Positions 33,790 to 46,022 of a DNA stretch of 64,000 nucleotides are shown here, piece after piece. The translations under genes were made by a program, and so were the position numbers. The notes beneath the pieces are model-generated. The model did not search any database. It saw nothing but the letters and a program-made list of their open reading frames with translations, and had not been told where the DNA came from. Positions within the stretch are counted from its first letter, which is position 1; each line of letters begins with the position of its first letter. Origin of the DNA: Chamaecrista fasciculata (lineage: Eukaryota > Streptophyta > Magnoliopsida > Fabales > Fabaceae); contig QANZ01012662.1 in assembly GCA_003254925.1 (NCBI GenBank), forward strand, positions 63,503-127,502, in the 5' to 3' direction.

Positions 33790-33974
33790 TTGGGTTGATT
33801 TAGTGGTTAACTCATTAGGTGGCGTTTAAACAAGTGTCGGGAATAACTCGCCTTGTATGTAGTAACTAATTCGTCAGCGAAAAATCCTTACATAACGTTC
33901 AGATCCGCGGAGATTTAGTCTTTGACTTATCGAGTTGGGGAATACCTTAGACAACTAAAAAAAAAAAAAGGAGA
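33790..33974 (+). mobile_element. Candidate tRNA-derived SINE
   Basis: ttgatttagtggttaactca (33796-33815) resembles a polymerase III A box. gttcagatcc at about 33898 is a weak B box. The unit ends in an A-run of about 12. Box spacing of about 85 bp is longer than in a tRNA. An undetermined base lies just after the A-run (33975). No second copy was seen in the window. Confidence 0.35.
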
Positions 33975-34767
33975 NTTCTATAACAGACCATTCTCACAAA
34001 GATTTCATCAACATAAAATAAATAAATAAATAAAGAGCATAAATTACACTTCTTTCCAAACAATGAGAAACTTACACAATATACCTCTCTATTCAAAAAA
34101 TATTTACATTTTTCTTTTAAATTGAAAATGTGTATATTTTAAAACATAGATGATAAATGTGTGTAATTCGAGCATTTAGTTAACCAAAAGATTAACAATG
34201 ATTTAAATTTAAGAGATAAATAGGAAAATTAAAGCAACCAAACACATTCTTTAAACGTTCAAAAAAAAAACACATTCTTTAAACGAATGAAACAAAGAAA
34301 AATGAATACGGTATTCTCAAGAAAAAAAAAAAACAAATGACTCAAGAAAATAGAGGCCTTTCCTACCTCACTTAAAAGGACTTATTAGCAAACAAGTTTG
34401 GAAAATCTTTAATCAACGTATAAGAGCAACAATATTCAAAAATGGTGTGGGAAGGGAATATTCAGATAAATAAAGAGGTTAGTTGTTGGCCAAAAATAAA
34501 AAATAAAAGAGGTTAGTTTAATTTATGTTTAACTTCTTATGTAGAAATGTATTTATATTTTGTACTGATGATGTCTTGAATATGATTATTTTAATAAAAA
34601 AACACTTATAAAAAAATTACATAACTATCATTGACATGAAATTGGGTTAAAGGTGTGAAGCAACTAATATATGCATTATTTTCAGGGTCACCCCAAGGCT
34701 CTTCATCAAAGGACATCCCAAATCACAATAATTAAAGTTCATACACTTATGTTATCTTTTTTTATTT

Positions 34768-35262
34768 GACCAAAGTCCTATTTTGGTCCCTTATGTTTGC
34801 TCAAAGTTTCGTTTTGGTCTCTCAAGTTTTTTTTGTTTCATTTTGGTCCCTCAAATTTCTAAAAAGTTCCACCGTTAGTCCCCGACTCTTTACCATCCAC
34901 TTTTTCTGTTAAAAAAAAAACTAATTTTCATCTCCAAACAATTTTGCTTTTATACAAAAGGAAAGGACCTTAATTTAAAAGAGAAAAAATGTTGGGAGAT
35001 GAAGGTTAGTTTTTTTTTTCATTTTTTTAACAAAAAAAGTGGATGAAAAAGAAACAGGGACTAACGGTGAAACTTTTTGAAAATTTGAGGAACCAAAACA
35101 AAACTTTGAGCAAACATGAGGGACGAAAACGGAATGAAAAAAACTTGAGGGACCAAAACGGAACCTTGAGCAAAAATGAGGGACCAAAACGAAATGAAAA
35201 AAATTTGATGGACCAAAATAAAACTTTGAACAAACATGAGAGACCAAAATAAAACTTTAGCC
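34768..35262. mobile_element. TIR element (about 495 bp) with repetitive arms
   Basis: The left end gaccaaagtcctattttggt mirrors the right end, ending ccaaaataaaactttagcc. The right arm holds several copies of 'gagcaaa(c/a)atgagggac(c/g)aaaacg' and 'aaaaacttgagggaccaaaa' in alternation. The centre contains an inverted 'aaaaaagtggatgaaaa'. A right-half copy lies at about 25800-26160. The apparent 69- and 90-residue frames inside are repeat artefacts. Confidence 0.6.
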
Positions 35263-36141
35263 TTTTTTATTCTTAATTTAGTTTCCGAAAATTTGTTTTG
35301 ATTAATTCGGACTCAATTTGTATTATGCACTTAATTATAATGAAAGAATTTTATAAAACAATTATAATTACATTTATTAAATTTATTAATTTTAGTGCAG
35401 CTAAAAAATGATATTCATCGAAGCATGGACTATTTGGCAATTGTTGTTCAGCTTGGGGTGCCAAACTGCCAATATTATTGTGCCGATGGTTTATGAGACT
35501 ATCATCTGAAGATTTATTATTAGACAATGGAAATTTTTATAAGCTCCAATTCTCCACTATTAGATATTTTTGCAGTTATTGGTCAAAAAAAAAATATATG
35601 TTTGCAGTTATTAAAAATTATATTCTGTATTTATTTTAAAATAAAAATAAGTCATTTTCTTTTTCTTTATTTTCCATTCTGATTAAAAGGCGATCTGTAA
35701 GTACCTCTGTAAGTGCTCATAGAGCCTTGAAGCCTGCTCTGGCCTTGATGAGCCCCCGGAGTCCAACTCACCTAAACTTTCTTGTATAAAAAAAATGATC
35801 AAACTTTTTCACTTGTTCTTCAACAACGAGTTCTAAACATGATTTCGTTTATATTTTGTCTATATCTTTAAACTAACACTTGAGTGGGACGATTTCTCCC
35901 TTATATAATTATGCCTATTTTATTAGGTGAGTTTGACAAAGAGTGAATTTTTTAAGAAAAGAAAAATAGACTAAAGAAGAATTGTTTTTATTAAATTACT
36001 TATTAAGATACATATAAAAGAAAATTTTTTTATCTCAACCGTTCAAGTCAAAGCATAAACTAGAAGAAGTTATATTTTAGACTAACAATAAAATAGATTT
36101 AAAAAGTTTAACAACTAAAACCACACTAAAAACAAATAGAT
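35263..36141. other. Intergenic, nothing recognised
   Basis: AT-rich sequence without a supported feature. A small GC-richer patch, agagccttgaagcctgctct, lies near 35720. Confidence 0.4.
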
Positions 36142-36978
36142 CAAAGTGTGATTTTAGTCCCTTATCTTTGAGATAGGTTGCAATTTAGCCTTTTATCTTT
36201 TTTTATTACAATTTTAGTCATTCAAATTTCCTAAAAGTTTCACTCCTTAGTTCCAACGACTGTATGTGGTCATATTTCTCTTGTTTCAAGTCCAAATGTG
36301 AACAACAAGTCGATTGTCGCCAACGAGTTGTTTCTTTGTCTAGTTAGAGTCGTCAATAAACAAAGTCAAATATGGTTGTGGCCGCTTGTTTTTTATAGTC
36401 AAACGGATAAATTTGGTCATATATTTCCCATTTCAAGACATATTGTTATAAGTTCGAAACTATAAATTACTCTTAACGAGTCATTTTTCTTCCCAGTTAG
36501 GACCATTAGCAAATCTGGTCAAATTGAACCTGAAAGTGGTTCTGGAACCAAAAAGTGAAAAATTATGAAAAATCACTTTTGAGCCCAATTTGACCTCATT
36601 TACTAACGGTTCAATCTAAGAAGAAAAAAGAGTCGTCAAGAGTAATCTGTAGCTTTAAACTCATTGCAATTCACCATGAAACGAGAGAGATATAACCAAC
36701 TTTACCCGCTTGAAGTGATATGACTTATGAGTAACTGACTATCAGAGTTCAACTTGATTTTGTTTGTTGACGACCTCAACTAAACATAAAAAATATTGTT
36801 AAAAATAGCATGTAGCTTGAGATTTATTGCTTTCGAAATTGAAATGAAAGATGTAACCATTGGGACCAAGAAGTAAAAGTTTTGGAAAATTTGAAGGATT
36901 AAAGTTGCAACAAAAAAAAAGATAAAGGGCTGGATTGCAACCTATCTCAAAGATAAAGGACTAAAATTGCACTTTGGC
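36142..36978. mobile_element. TIR element (about 840 bp)
   Basis: The left arm caaagtgtgattttagtccc ... atctttgagataggttgcaa is mirrored on the right by ttgcaacctatctcaaagat ... ggactaaaattgcactttg. Inner phrases on protein-free sequence (gtttcaagtccaaatgtg, tttcttccca gttagg) are shared with 45485-46022 and 48527-49067, so these elements have a common core. Confidence 0.65.
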
Positions 36979-37020
36979 CAAAATATTAAGGACCAAAATG
37001 AGATTTTGACCTTCCTCAAA

Positions 37021-37596
37021 AGTAGAGACTAAATATGAGAATAATGAAAACAAAGATGATAAGACGCCATTTACAGCCTAATGCTGCACGCTGGAAACAC
37101 AGTGGCAGAGGGCCCCCACTTCGCAATACGCATTTTCCTTCCTTGTTTTTCACTCTCGAAACGGAGATTCCACAATTATATTCTCTCTCTATTCCTAATT
37201 TTCCTATATATGATGATATGATGATGTATGGATCTTCGCATTCGAAACCCAAAAGCACGAAACTCACAGGAGGAAATTGAGAAAACAAACAATAAAGAAG
37301 CCGGTTTCGTCCATATATATTCATTCGATTTCAGCTGCTATAATCCGTGAACAATTCCCGATTCTATCGCCAACCACGTGAATCTACGTTTCAAGAACCT
37401 TCAGATTCTCGATCTATTATCTGTCCTGTGTTGACAGTGGCGAGGTTTCTGAGAATGGTATATAATCCTCTCTCTCTAACGGTTTTGTTTTGTGTTTCGA
37501 ATAGAATGGGTTAATGGGTTATTGGGTTAGGTTTTCTTATGTTTGGTTTGGATTTGGGATATTGATTGAAACGGAAGACTGATTAGAGGAATTGAT
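37021..37596 (+). promoter_or_regulatory. Upstream region and leader of the EEP/EF-hand gene
   Basis: A TATA-like ctatatatga lies at 37204, and CT-rich leader sequence follows. An ATG at 37455-37457 is immediately followed by gtatat, a possible donor; if spliced to an acceptor at 37615-37617 it would give a slightly shorter N-terminus in the same frame. The intron would lack a good pyrimidine tract, so this is an alternative only. Confidence 0.35.
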
Positions 37597-40500
37597 ATGA
37601 ATGGAATTGGAGTTCAGGTTGCAGCGGCGGGTTCCAATGTAGCTAAGTTCAATTGGAGAAGAGGGAAGGACCCTGCTCATCTTGTTATTCGCGGCGATGA
37701 TGGTAATGGAGATCTCTCGAGGACTAATAGTGGGTGTTTTTCATCAATGACGGACGTGGTGGAAAGAGACCCTTCGTGCGTCTCATGCACCACTTTCAAT
37801 ATCTTGGCTCCTATTTACAAACGAGTTGACCCACAGGTCTGTGCTCTGTTCAAACAGTTTTAGCTTTTAACATTCATGTTGTTCTTAAGATTATTTTATT
37901 CTCAAAGACTTCACTGATTATTAAACTATGTCTGCTTTGGTCTCGTGGGTTTAAACAGAATCAGTGTCTCAGAGAAAGTGACTTCAGATCATTATGGTTG
38001 GCTAGGAACCAAAGGATTCTAGATTGGTTGCTTTATGAATCGTCATCCATCATGTGCCTCCAGGTACCAATTTCTCTCTCTTGTTCTTTGGAACTACGAG
38101 AAGGTGATGCTTTTCCTGAATCTATTGATGGATCATTCACATGGATCAATATTCCTTCCATAAGCTCTCGCTCAATCATGTTCTAATAATCCATGTTAAC
38201 TTCGCGTGCAGGAGTTTTGGGTTGGAAATGAAGAATTTGTTCAAATGTATGAGGAGAGACTTGGGAATGCAGGATACCTTCTATTGAAGCTTGCTCGGAC
38301 CAACAACCGCGGAGATGGTTAGTGGGGGCTTTTTTCTTTTTTTTTTCAAATTTTTGTCTATCTCAATGTGAATTCTCAAGCCTTGGAAATGAAGAGTTTG
38401 TTCAAATTCCAATTCATTTTTTTTTATCTGATTCATCCATAGTCTTACATTAATTTCTGTTTAGTTGTCTTGTTGATCAACTTCACCCAAAGCTGGGTGA
38501 TCTACTGCTCAAGCAATTCATCCAAGTTATATGTAGCATATTCTAGTCTGTTCGCCTTACTGTGATCTGGTAAATTTCTGGTGGACTTAATCATTTTCCT
38601 AATTCCGAGAATTTTTTCTTCCTCCCTTGATGTCTTGGCGTTGGAATATAACAGATAGGTCCATTGTTGCTATCGTGCTGTGTCATTGTCATCACACATT
38701 CACAAACTATTTTTCTTTCTCAGTTCTGTTCTACTACCCTTGAAATTGCTTGATCTTGGGTGCTAAATGTAACATCATAATACAATATTGTTGCAAGCAC
38801 AGATTTCTTTTGATCCAAAGATTTCTTACAGTCTTGGCAAAAATCACACTGTTAATGTAGAAAACTAAGCTTTGGTTCAAAACTATTTCTGTGAATTTTG
38901 AGTTGTGGAAGGTTGTGCAAATTACATTTATCCTTTTGCTCAGACTATCTTTTAACTGTCAACTCAAATACCAATTTTCCTTTTAGTGGTTGGTATTATT
39001 GCATTGCTCCATATGTTTTCTCGAGTATTTTTATAATTTAAAATCAAAGCTTTTGTGAGTGAATTTGTTGTTCTGATGCTTTAAAGTCATATATGCATGA
39101 TACAGGTCTGCTGACCGCTATACGTAAAGAGTATTTAAGAGTTGTGAATTATCAAGAGCTTCTTTTCAACGATTTTGGTGATCGTGTTGCTCAGTTGATA
39201 CATGTTGCATCAGTTGCCCCGTTTTCTCAGAACCACAAGGATAGTTTTCACCAAGAGTTTTTGATTGTCAACACCCACTTGTTATTTCCTCATGATTCAA
39301 GTCTGTCTATAGCGAGATTGCATCAGGTACCAAACTGGTCTGCAACATATGAACCTTATTTGTATTCATAAATTGCTTTTACAGTTACTTTGTTTTTATT
39401 CTTAAACCTGGCCTTGTTTGCCTTATGGTAGGTTTACCAAATATTGCAAAATGTTGAATTGTATCAGAGAGAAAACAAGTTTAAACCCATGCCTATTATA
39501 CTCTGCGGGTGAGTTTATTGTATGATTTTCCTTTGATGTTGATGTTGAATTGTTGATGTTCAATCTCCATGTCCTATTGAGTTGAGAATGATTATTTTAT
39601 AATCTTCATGTTCTATATTTTGTAGTGACTGGAATGGGAGCAAGCGAGGGCATGTTTACAAATTCCTTAGGTCACAGGGATTTATATCTTCTTATGATAT
39701 TGCTCATCAATATACTGACAGTGATGCAGATGCCCACAAGGTTGATACCTCACAGTTACAGTTGTAATCATATTCTTTTCCAGCCTAGTATTTAGAATTA
39801 ATGACTTGAAGGGCATTTTAGCATATTTTATTCCCCAAAAAAAAAAAGAATCCTAGAAAGACTTTTTTTTTCCCATAATAGGCCAGATGTGATGTTTTGA
39901 TTTTTTTTATTTACTTTTTTCTGCCATGTAGTATTATTTTATTAGCATCAAAAACTCAAAAAAGAAAGTGTAAATTGTAACATCAAACCTCAAATCTGGA
40001 TCACAGGGAAAAGCTTCTATGTTTGAATTTTGAAAGAAAAAAATAGTCATAATGCCATTTAAGTTTGGAAGTCTAGTATTTATGATGATGTAATTGGCTG
40101 ATCTGTGTTTTGCCTTTTTTCTTTTTTCCTTCATTCGTTTTGCAGTGGGTTAGCCACCGAAATCATAGGGGAAATATCTGTGGTGTGGACTTCATTTGGC
40201 TTTGCAACCCTAACAAAGCTCGGAAACCCTTAAAGACAAGTTGGGCTGAAGCAGTATTTAGTATAATAAAGGTGACTATTGACTCGGTTTTGTATTTTGA
40301 GTTTTATTTGTATGTCTTTATAACTCCCTAATCTATGAGATTAGATAACTAAAGCTACGTAAGACATATGTGTAGGCACACATGTATTAAATAAAGTTAT
40401 ACTTTTTAACAAATCTTTGTTGATTACATTGGTCTTGTATCTATAAATCTAAGTAGTAGTATCCAGCAGAAGGTCGGTTTAAGGATTTACATAATTACCT

Positions 40501-41456
40501 GTTTTGTTAAAGGATATTTATTAGAGCAATCTGCTTACTGGCTAAGAGCCTTACATTTGCCTGAAGCATCTAAAAGAGAGCACTGATATTACATGTATGT
40601 TCTTTCTTATTTTCTGGATCTTCTTGAAACTATAGGTCACTCTCTTTTTTTTTTTTTTCATTCTAAAGTAATCACACTATCTTTATGGTCTCAGCTTTCT
40701 GTCTAATGCTGTTCTATTTTCTTTTGGATTTCAGTACCAGTTACGAAAAGCTTCATTATCCGAAAATGATGCATTTGCCTTTCTGAAAGGTGACAACTGC
40801 GATGACTTTGTGACCTTCTGTAGCTTCTCTGAAGCACTTCGTCAGGTACTTTTTTATGATCTATTGGTAAATGAAGACGTAAAATTCCATTTGCAATAGA
40901 CTTAAATGTACCAGAACTTATGCAGGTAAAAATGATTGGTGTGCCTTATGGATTATGCTTCCAAGAATTAAAAGATCTATGGAGCGAAGCAGACATTGAT
41001 GGAAATGGCATCCTTGACTTTGAAAATTTCAAGGTATATATATACTGCATCTTCTTTATGGTTATACCTAGTCTCCATAGTATTGAAATTCGTCTGTGTT
41101 TGTGTGCTTATCTAGACTTTTATCCCCATAACCATCCTGCTCTATCTTTCATAAAACACTATATTGGTTTTTTTCTTAAAAAAAAAAATTGGTGGTAATT
41201 GGCATTGCAGCAGAAGATTTGGAATTCAACGTGCTCAGAGAACACATTGGAAAATCAAAATGGGCGTGTGGAAGATGCTAATACAGAGTCCGAACAAGAA
41301 GCCATTGGTTTTAAGGTGAAGAAAGCAGTGCTTTTCCCCAAAGAAGTGGAGAAGGGGTCGTGGCCAGATGACTACTCTCTATCCGATCATGCCTGTCTTA
41401 CCGTCACATTTTCACCAGCAAAAATGCGGTGTTCTGGGCTGCATAACTGTCGCTAG
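37597..41456 (+). CDS. Endonuclease/exonuclease/phosphatase-family protein with EF-hand insert (At1g02270/At5g54130-like)
   Basis: Ten coding exons: 37597-37836, 37959-38063, 38212-38317, 39106-39326, 39432-39508, 39626-39740, 40146-40271, 40735-40845, 40926-41033 and 41211-41456, giving 484 aa with GT-AG introns. EEP-fold catalytic motifs are complete and in order: TTFNIL (N68), LQE (E116), NTHLLF (206-211), GDWNG (D251, N253) and the final SDH (461-463). Between GVDFIW and the last motif sits an insert with one EF-hand-like loop, DIDGNGILDFEN (390-401), and an upstream degenerate partner near DNCDDFVTF. This is the layout of the plant 'calcium-binding EEP' proteins related to CCR4/nocturnin hydrolases. 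The substrate is not known. Loop position 12 is Asn, not Glu or Asp. The first exon has an alternative start. Confidence 0.88.
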
Positions 41457-42284
41457 CTTCACGCCGGTTCTAAAGGCATTATAAGATGTGTTTGAATTTG
41501 TGGAAACAGATGTATATTCCATAGGAAAAATTCCTTTCAGGCTGCCAAGCATATGTGTGTGGAGTTTACTTTGTGCAGGAGATATGTAGCCAATTTTGTT
41601 ATATATGCCCTTGCCAATTTTTTCAGGCGATGGAAGAAACTGTATAGATATTTGATTTGTTATATGAAAATGCATATACATACAAAAATCCTAAAGTTCC
41701 TGGTTGGTTCCTCTGAATTTTCTTTGATATTCAATGACTCATTGTCATGTCATTGAAGTTGTCAGATGGCTAAGCCGAGATATTAGCTTATGGGTGCTTG
41801 TTGCATGCCACACTTCCATAGCACATTTAGGTGCCATGAACCACAATTCAAAGACAATGAGGTGTAATGTAAATTATAAAAAGGATATGATATGATTCTT
41901 CCATTTTTGAGAGTTTGATTCCCAAAATGTAAGTTTATGATGTTGGATTGTTCAAGTTTTTTATCAGCATTGCATTAGACTTTTCATATTTACAATATTG
42001 GGCTCAAGGTTGTATTTTTTTTTATTATGACAAGTGTTTCTCTGTCTGTTTTAACAGTTTAAGTGAAGGTTAATTTTTTTTTTTTGGCCAGAGAAGGTTA
42101 ATTTTATTCAAGCTAGATATGACCAAAAGGGCAACAAAGTTTCAACACAGTATTTGAGCTCAAGTTTTTATACCTTGTAAATGTAATTGTATCATGTTTC
42201 ATTATGCTTTATAACTTTTATTCCTTGAAAGACAAGAGTGAGGCTAGAGGCAAAGAAGACAGAGGTTAGTGAAGGACTTTTATT
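41457..42284 (+). other. 3' flank of the EEP/EF-hand gene
   Basis: Expected 3' UTR followed by AT-rich spacer. No other gene was recognised. Confidence 0.3.
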
Positions 42285-43330
42285 ATTTAGGTCAAATGGT
42301 CATTTTGGTTTTGAATGTAAGTCCTAATATTTATTTTAATCCTTTATGTTTCAAAATGTTCAAATGGATCCTTTATTCAATTGGTGTGAACCTTTGAAAG
42401 TTGTAGTTCAAAAATGTTAGTCCTTTAGGTCCATGTAAGCCTTAAATTGGAACCTCATTATTTACCATTGGATCATAACATGAACCCCAATCAGAATCCT
42501 TTCGCTCTCATTGTCAGTTTGTCAAACACTTCTTCACCTCACTTGTCACCTTAATTAATTTCTTGGATTTTTTTTTTTTAGCATGTTTGGATTTGGATTG
42601 GAGATTATGAATGGAATGGTAGAAAATTAAGATATTTTCTTTGTATTTAGGAAGTTAAAAGTTAGAAGAGAATATAATAAGGGAGTATTCTTAAGATATC
42701 TTCTTCATTATCTTCTTATATCTTCCATTTCCTTATCATTTGCCAAATATATTGTTAAAGTTCATTTATGTATTCTCTTTCTTCACCATTTTATTTTTAT
42801 TCTGTCGATATAATTTTAGTATTGAAAAATTATAGATCAATTTCGCTCACACAATTATTCAAATTTTATCTCTCTCTCTCTCATTGGTATTAAAATATTG
42901 AAGGAACAAATTAAGGTCTTTCGATAGCTTCCTGTAATGTAACTGCTACTTAGTTTGTGAAATGAAGGGACCAAAATGTAAATAATATGGAAATTTTAGA
43001 AAACATACAATTTAGTTCATGATTTTGTATCGATCCAATGAATCGGTCCTTAAATAAGTAAACTCTTGGTCCGTAAAAAATCGTAACCATCAATGAAGGG
43101 ATTAAAATGTAAATAACATGAAAATTTTAGAAAACATACTATTTAGTTCATGATTTTGTATCGATTCAATGAATCGGTCCTTAAATAAGTAAAATATATC
43201 TCTTAGTCCCTAAAAAATCGCAATCACCAATATTGAGTCTTTCTCTCTCAAATTCAATGACCAAACGATAAATTTAGGGACCAAAATAGAATAATCTTTA
43301 CAAATTCATGGACCAAACAATTTATCTTGA
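42285..43330. mobile_element. Decayed TIR elements including a 131-bp tandem duplication
   Basis: 42285-42420 resembles the left arm of the family at 45485 (ggtcattttggttttgaatg, atgtttcaaaatgttcaaat). At 42961-43222 a 131-bp unit is present twice, each with aaattttagaaaacata and ttcatgattttgtatcgat. A related single unit lies at about 50523-50680. Ends are not clean. Confidence 0.45.
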
Positions 43331-44403
43331 ACTAATAATAAATAATTATACAGAATTTGATAAATAATTTCAACAGTATGCAATACATAACAAAATGAGA
43401 TAATTATTTTTTAAAAAAAATTAATTTTTTGAAAGAATAATACCTTCAAAAATCAATTTGTGTTATAAAACAATTTATAGTGGATGTCGTCTTTACCACT
43501 CACATTAACAAATAATATATAAAGGACTCGTTCGCATACAAAGTAGGGATTAATGAGATGATGATAATGAATAAGATTATGATGTGAGGATTTGTTCTTA
43601 AAGAATTACATCATAAGTGGGATAATTCTTGAGGATCAATTAAACCATTAAAGCTTGGATTAACTTGTTTATGTTTCTTTGTTTAATTTATTTTATCTCT
43701 TTATATATTTTATTATTCATATATTAAAACTTTAATTATTAGCCCTGAAGATTAATACCATGAAGACAACTAACTTGAATGCCTTGCCAAAAACTCTTCT
43801 CCACTAGACAATTAATGCTAGCTAGGAATTCAACTCCACCAAGAAGTTGACATTATCTATTAATTATAAAGTTGTCTTCCACAACTAATTGTAGAAGAAC
43901 TCAGAGAAAGATAATTGGAGGGTTATGTTCTCCTAGTGAAAAGTTCATTTGAGATTATATAATGAATTAACCAATAAAAAAAATTAGAGGAAGACTCCTA
44001 TTTATAGGAGCTGGAGAGAGCTCAAAATGCTCATCTATTCAATAAAGGATATAAATAGGATAACAGCTGTAGCCCCTTTGAGTCGCATGTGGAAGATAAA
44101 GGTGGTCCTCGTATTATTTTATTCTTCTCCTCAAGATCTTTTCAATTGATCAACTCATAATTCGATCCAACCTTCTCATAGACGTATATTATAACCTCAT
44201 AACCAACACATTTATATACTTTAAATCTCCATGAAAGCTTTAATTTGTAGAATGAAAGCAATTGGTTTGCATCAATTTGATCCTTATTCTACACGTTATA
44301 ATTGTAAATATCCGGGCAACATTAAATGAATTCTAATAATCATCTTGATTTATCATATCGATTTTCAATAGACAAAAGTTTTGATGTTAATTTTAGTAAT
44401 ACA
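43331..44403. other. Intergenic, nothing recognised
   Basis: AT-rich sequence. No gene or clear repeat was seen. Confidence 0.4.
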
Positions 44404-44878
44404 CAATGTTATTAAAACCAGACCGGAAGGTGGCTCGGACAGACCTTCGGATCACGAGTTGATGGGTTCAATCGGTTCGACCGACTGTCGAATCGGATGA
44501 CGTCATAAATATATAAATAAAATAAATATTAATTATTTTAAATATAAATATTCCATAATGATAAAATATAACTATAAACTTTATATAACAATAAGATATA
44601 CTTGTGAATCCATAATTTCCTTGTCCTACATAAATAAAATATACAAAAGTAACAACATAAATATCTATTGAGTTTCATATTATTTTTTTGCATTTGGCCC
44701 ACAAAACCAACAAAAAGAATCTAAAAAAAATGATTTTTCCATAAAAAATAATGACCTGGTTCAAAGCGGTTTTGGGCGGTTCAAAGCGATCCAATCTTCA
44801 GAAATGGTCCAAACCGAGCCATCTTCACTCTCGAGTCCCGGTTAGACCGTCCGGTCCGGTCTGGGTTTCTTAACATTG
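44404..44878. mobile_element. TIR element (475 bp), CAATGTTA...ACCAGACCGG type
   Basis: The left end caatgttattaaaaccagac mirrors the right end, whose complement is caatgttaagaaacccagac. Sub-terminal GC-rich blocks with CGGTTCGACCG and CGGTCCGGTCT are typical of a non-autonomous element common in plant genomes, probably hAT-like. It lies 62 bp from the tRNA gene. Confidence 0.6.
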
Positions 44879-44924
44879 ATAAATCTAGTCTAGAAGAACA
44901 TTTAAAAAAAAACAAAATAAAATC

Positions 44925-44931
44925 AAAAAAA
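44925..44931 (-). terminator. Polymerase III terminator of the tRNA gene
   Basis: On the minus strand a run of seven T lies 10-16 bases beyond the tRNA 3' end, as expected for polymerase III termination. Confidence 0.7.
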
Positions 44932-44940
44932 GTATATTTT

Positions 44941-45025
44941 GGGGTGAGAGAGGCTCGAACTCTCGACCTCAGGATAACTCAATAAGCTATGAGACCTACG
45001 CGCTAGCCAACTGCGCCACCACCCC
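44941..45025 (-). tRNA. tRNA-Met(CAU), elongator type, with intron
   Basis: Read from 45025 down, the gene starts GGGGTGGTGGCGCAGTTGGC (acceptor, D arm and A box). The CAT anticodon comes next, then an insert of about 12 bases (gcttattgagtt), then ATCCTGAGGTC and the T arm with GAGAGTTCGAGCCTCTC (B box). It ends TCACCCC, which pairs with the 5' end over seven bases. Elongator tRNA-Met genes of plants usually carry such a short intron next to the anticodon; the initiator does not. A CAA upstream (in aaacaacatt) and a T7 run downstream fit polymerase III transcription. It looks intact. Confidence 0.93.
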
Positions 45026-45484
45026 AATGTTGTTTCAAATTCATTCCATAGTTTATATCAATTCACAGAAACCTCCCAAAAAAGAAATTAAAATTTGCTT
45101 TCTCATTTATTATTATTTTCTTCATCATTTTAGAATTAGTCATGCCATCTATCAAAATCCAAGAAGAGAGCATTTTATATTTGGTCACCTACAATGTCAA
45201 AAACGATATATATACTAAAATATATTAGAAAAATTGTACTTTCAAATACTAATTAGGTTTTTCCAAAAGGAAAAGATTAATTATTCGGAAAATCAGCTGA
45301 TAATACATTTTTAATTTGTTCATCTAAAATGACAAAAAGCGTTATAAATTTAAAAAACAATTAATGTGTTCAGAAATTAAAATTCTACTTTTGTTTCAAA
45401 TAATAATTTGTTGAAAATTAAATCATTTATATCTTAATTACTAGAAAATTACAAACTAATAATTACACACACATAATATATATA
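45026..45484. other. Intergenic, nothing recognised
   Basis: AT-rich. One short accidental frame (45027-45218). Confidence 0.4.
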
Positions 45485-46022
45485 GGTTAAAGGTCCATTT
45501 TGGTCCTAAATGTATGCCCTAATGTTCATTTTGGTCCATTATGTTTCAAAATGTTCAAATTGGTCCTAAATGTTGGCAAAATATTTCATTTTGGTCCAAA
45601 TTATTGAATATGACTTATTTCAAGTTCAAACATGACGAGTTTAGAGCTATGTATTGTTCTCAAAGAATATTTTTTCTATCTAGTTGGGATCGTCAACAAA
45701 CAAGGTCAAACTAGTTCTAAAAGTAGACTACTCGTTTCATTGTCAAACAAGCAAAATTGATCACATCTCTCTCGTTTCAATTTCGAATACGATGAATTCA
45801 GAGCTACGAATTCCTCTTAACAAGTCATTTGCACTTGAAATGAGAAATGGGAGAAATATAATCAAATTCAATATTTTGGGACCAAAATGAAACATTTTAC
45901 CAACATTTAGGACCAAAATGAAACATTTTGCCAACATTTAGAACCAATTTGAACATTTTGAAACATAATGGACCAAAATAAACATCAGGGCATAGATTTA
46001 GGACCAAAATAACCTTTTGACC
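45485..46022. mobile_element. TIR element (about 540 bp), GGTCCATTTTGGTCC family
   Basis: The left end ggttaaaggtccattttggt mirrors the right end, ending accaaaataaccttttgacc. The arms contain ordered blocks (attttggtccattatgtttc and its complement). Flanks share tatatata. Related copies: 48527-49067, 50742-51023 (cut by the gap), left half at 42285. Confidence 0.65.

Noticed and set aside
35043-35252. 69-residue frame with a repeated Lys/Asn-rich pattern
   Set aside because: It is a translation of the repeated 'gagggaccaaaacg' units in a TIR element arm; the other strand gives an equally repetitive frame.
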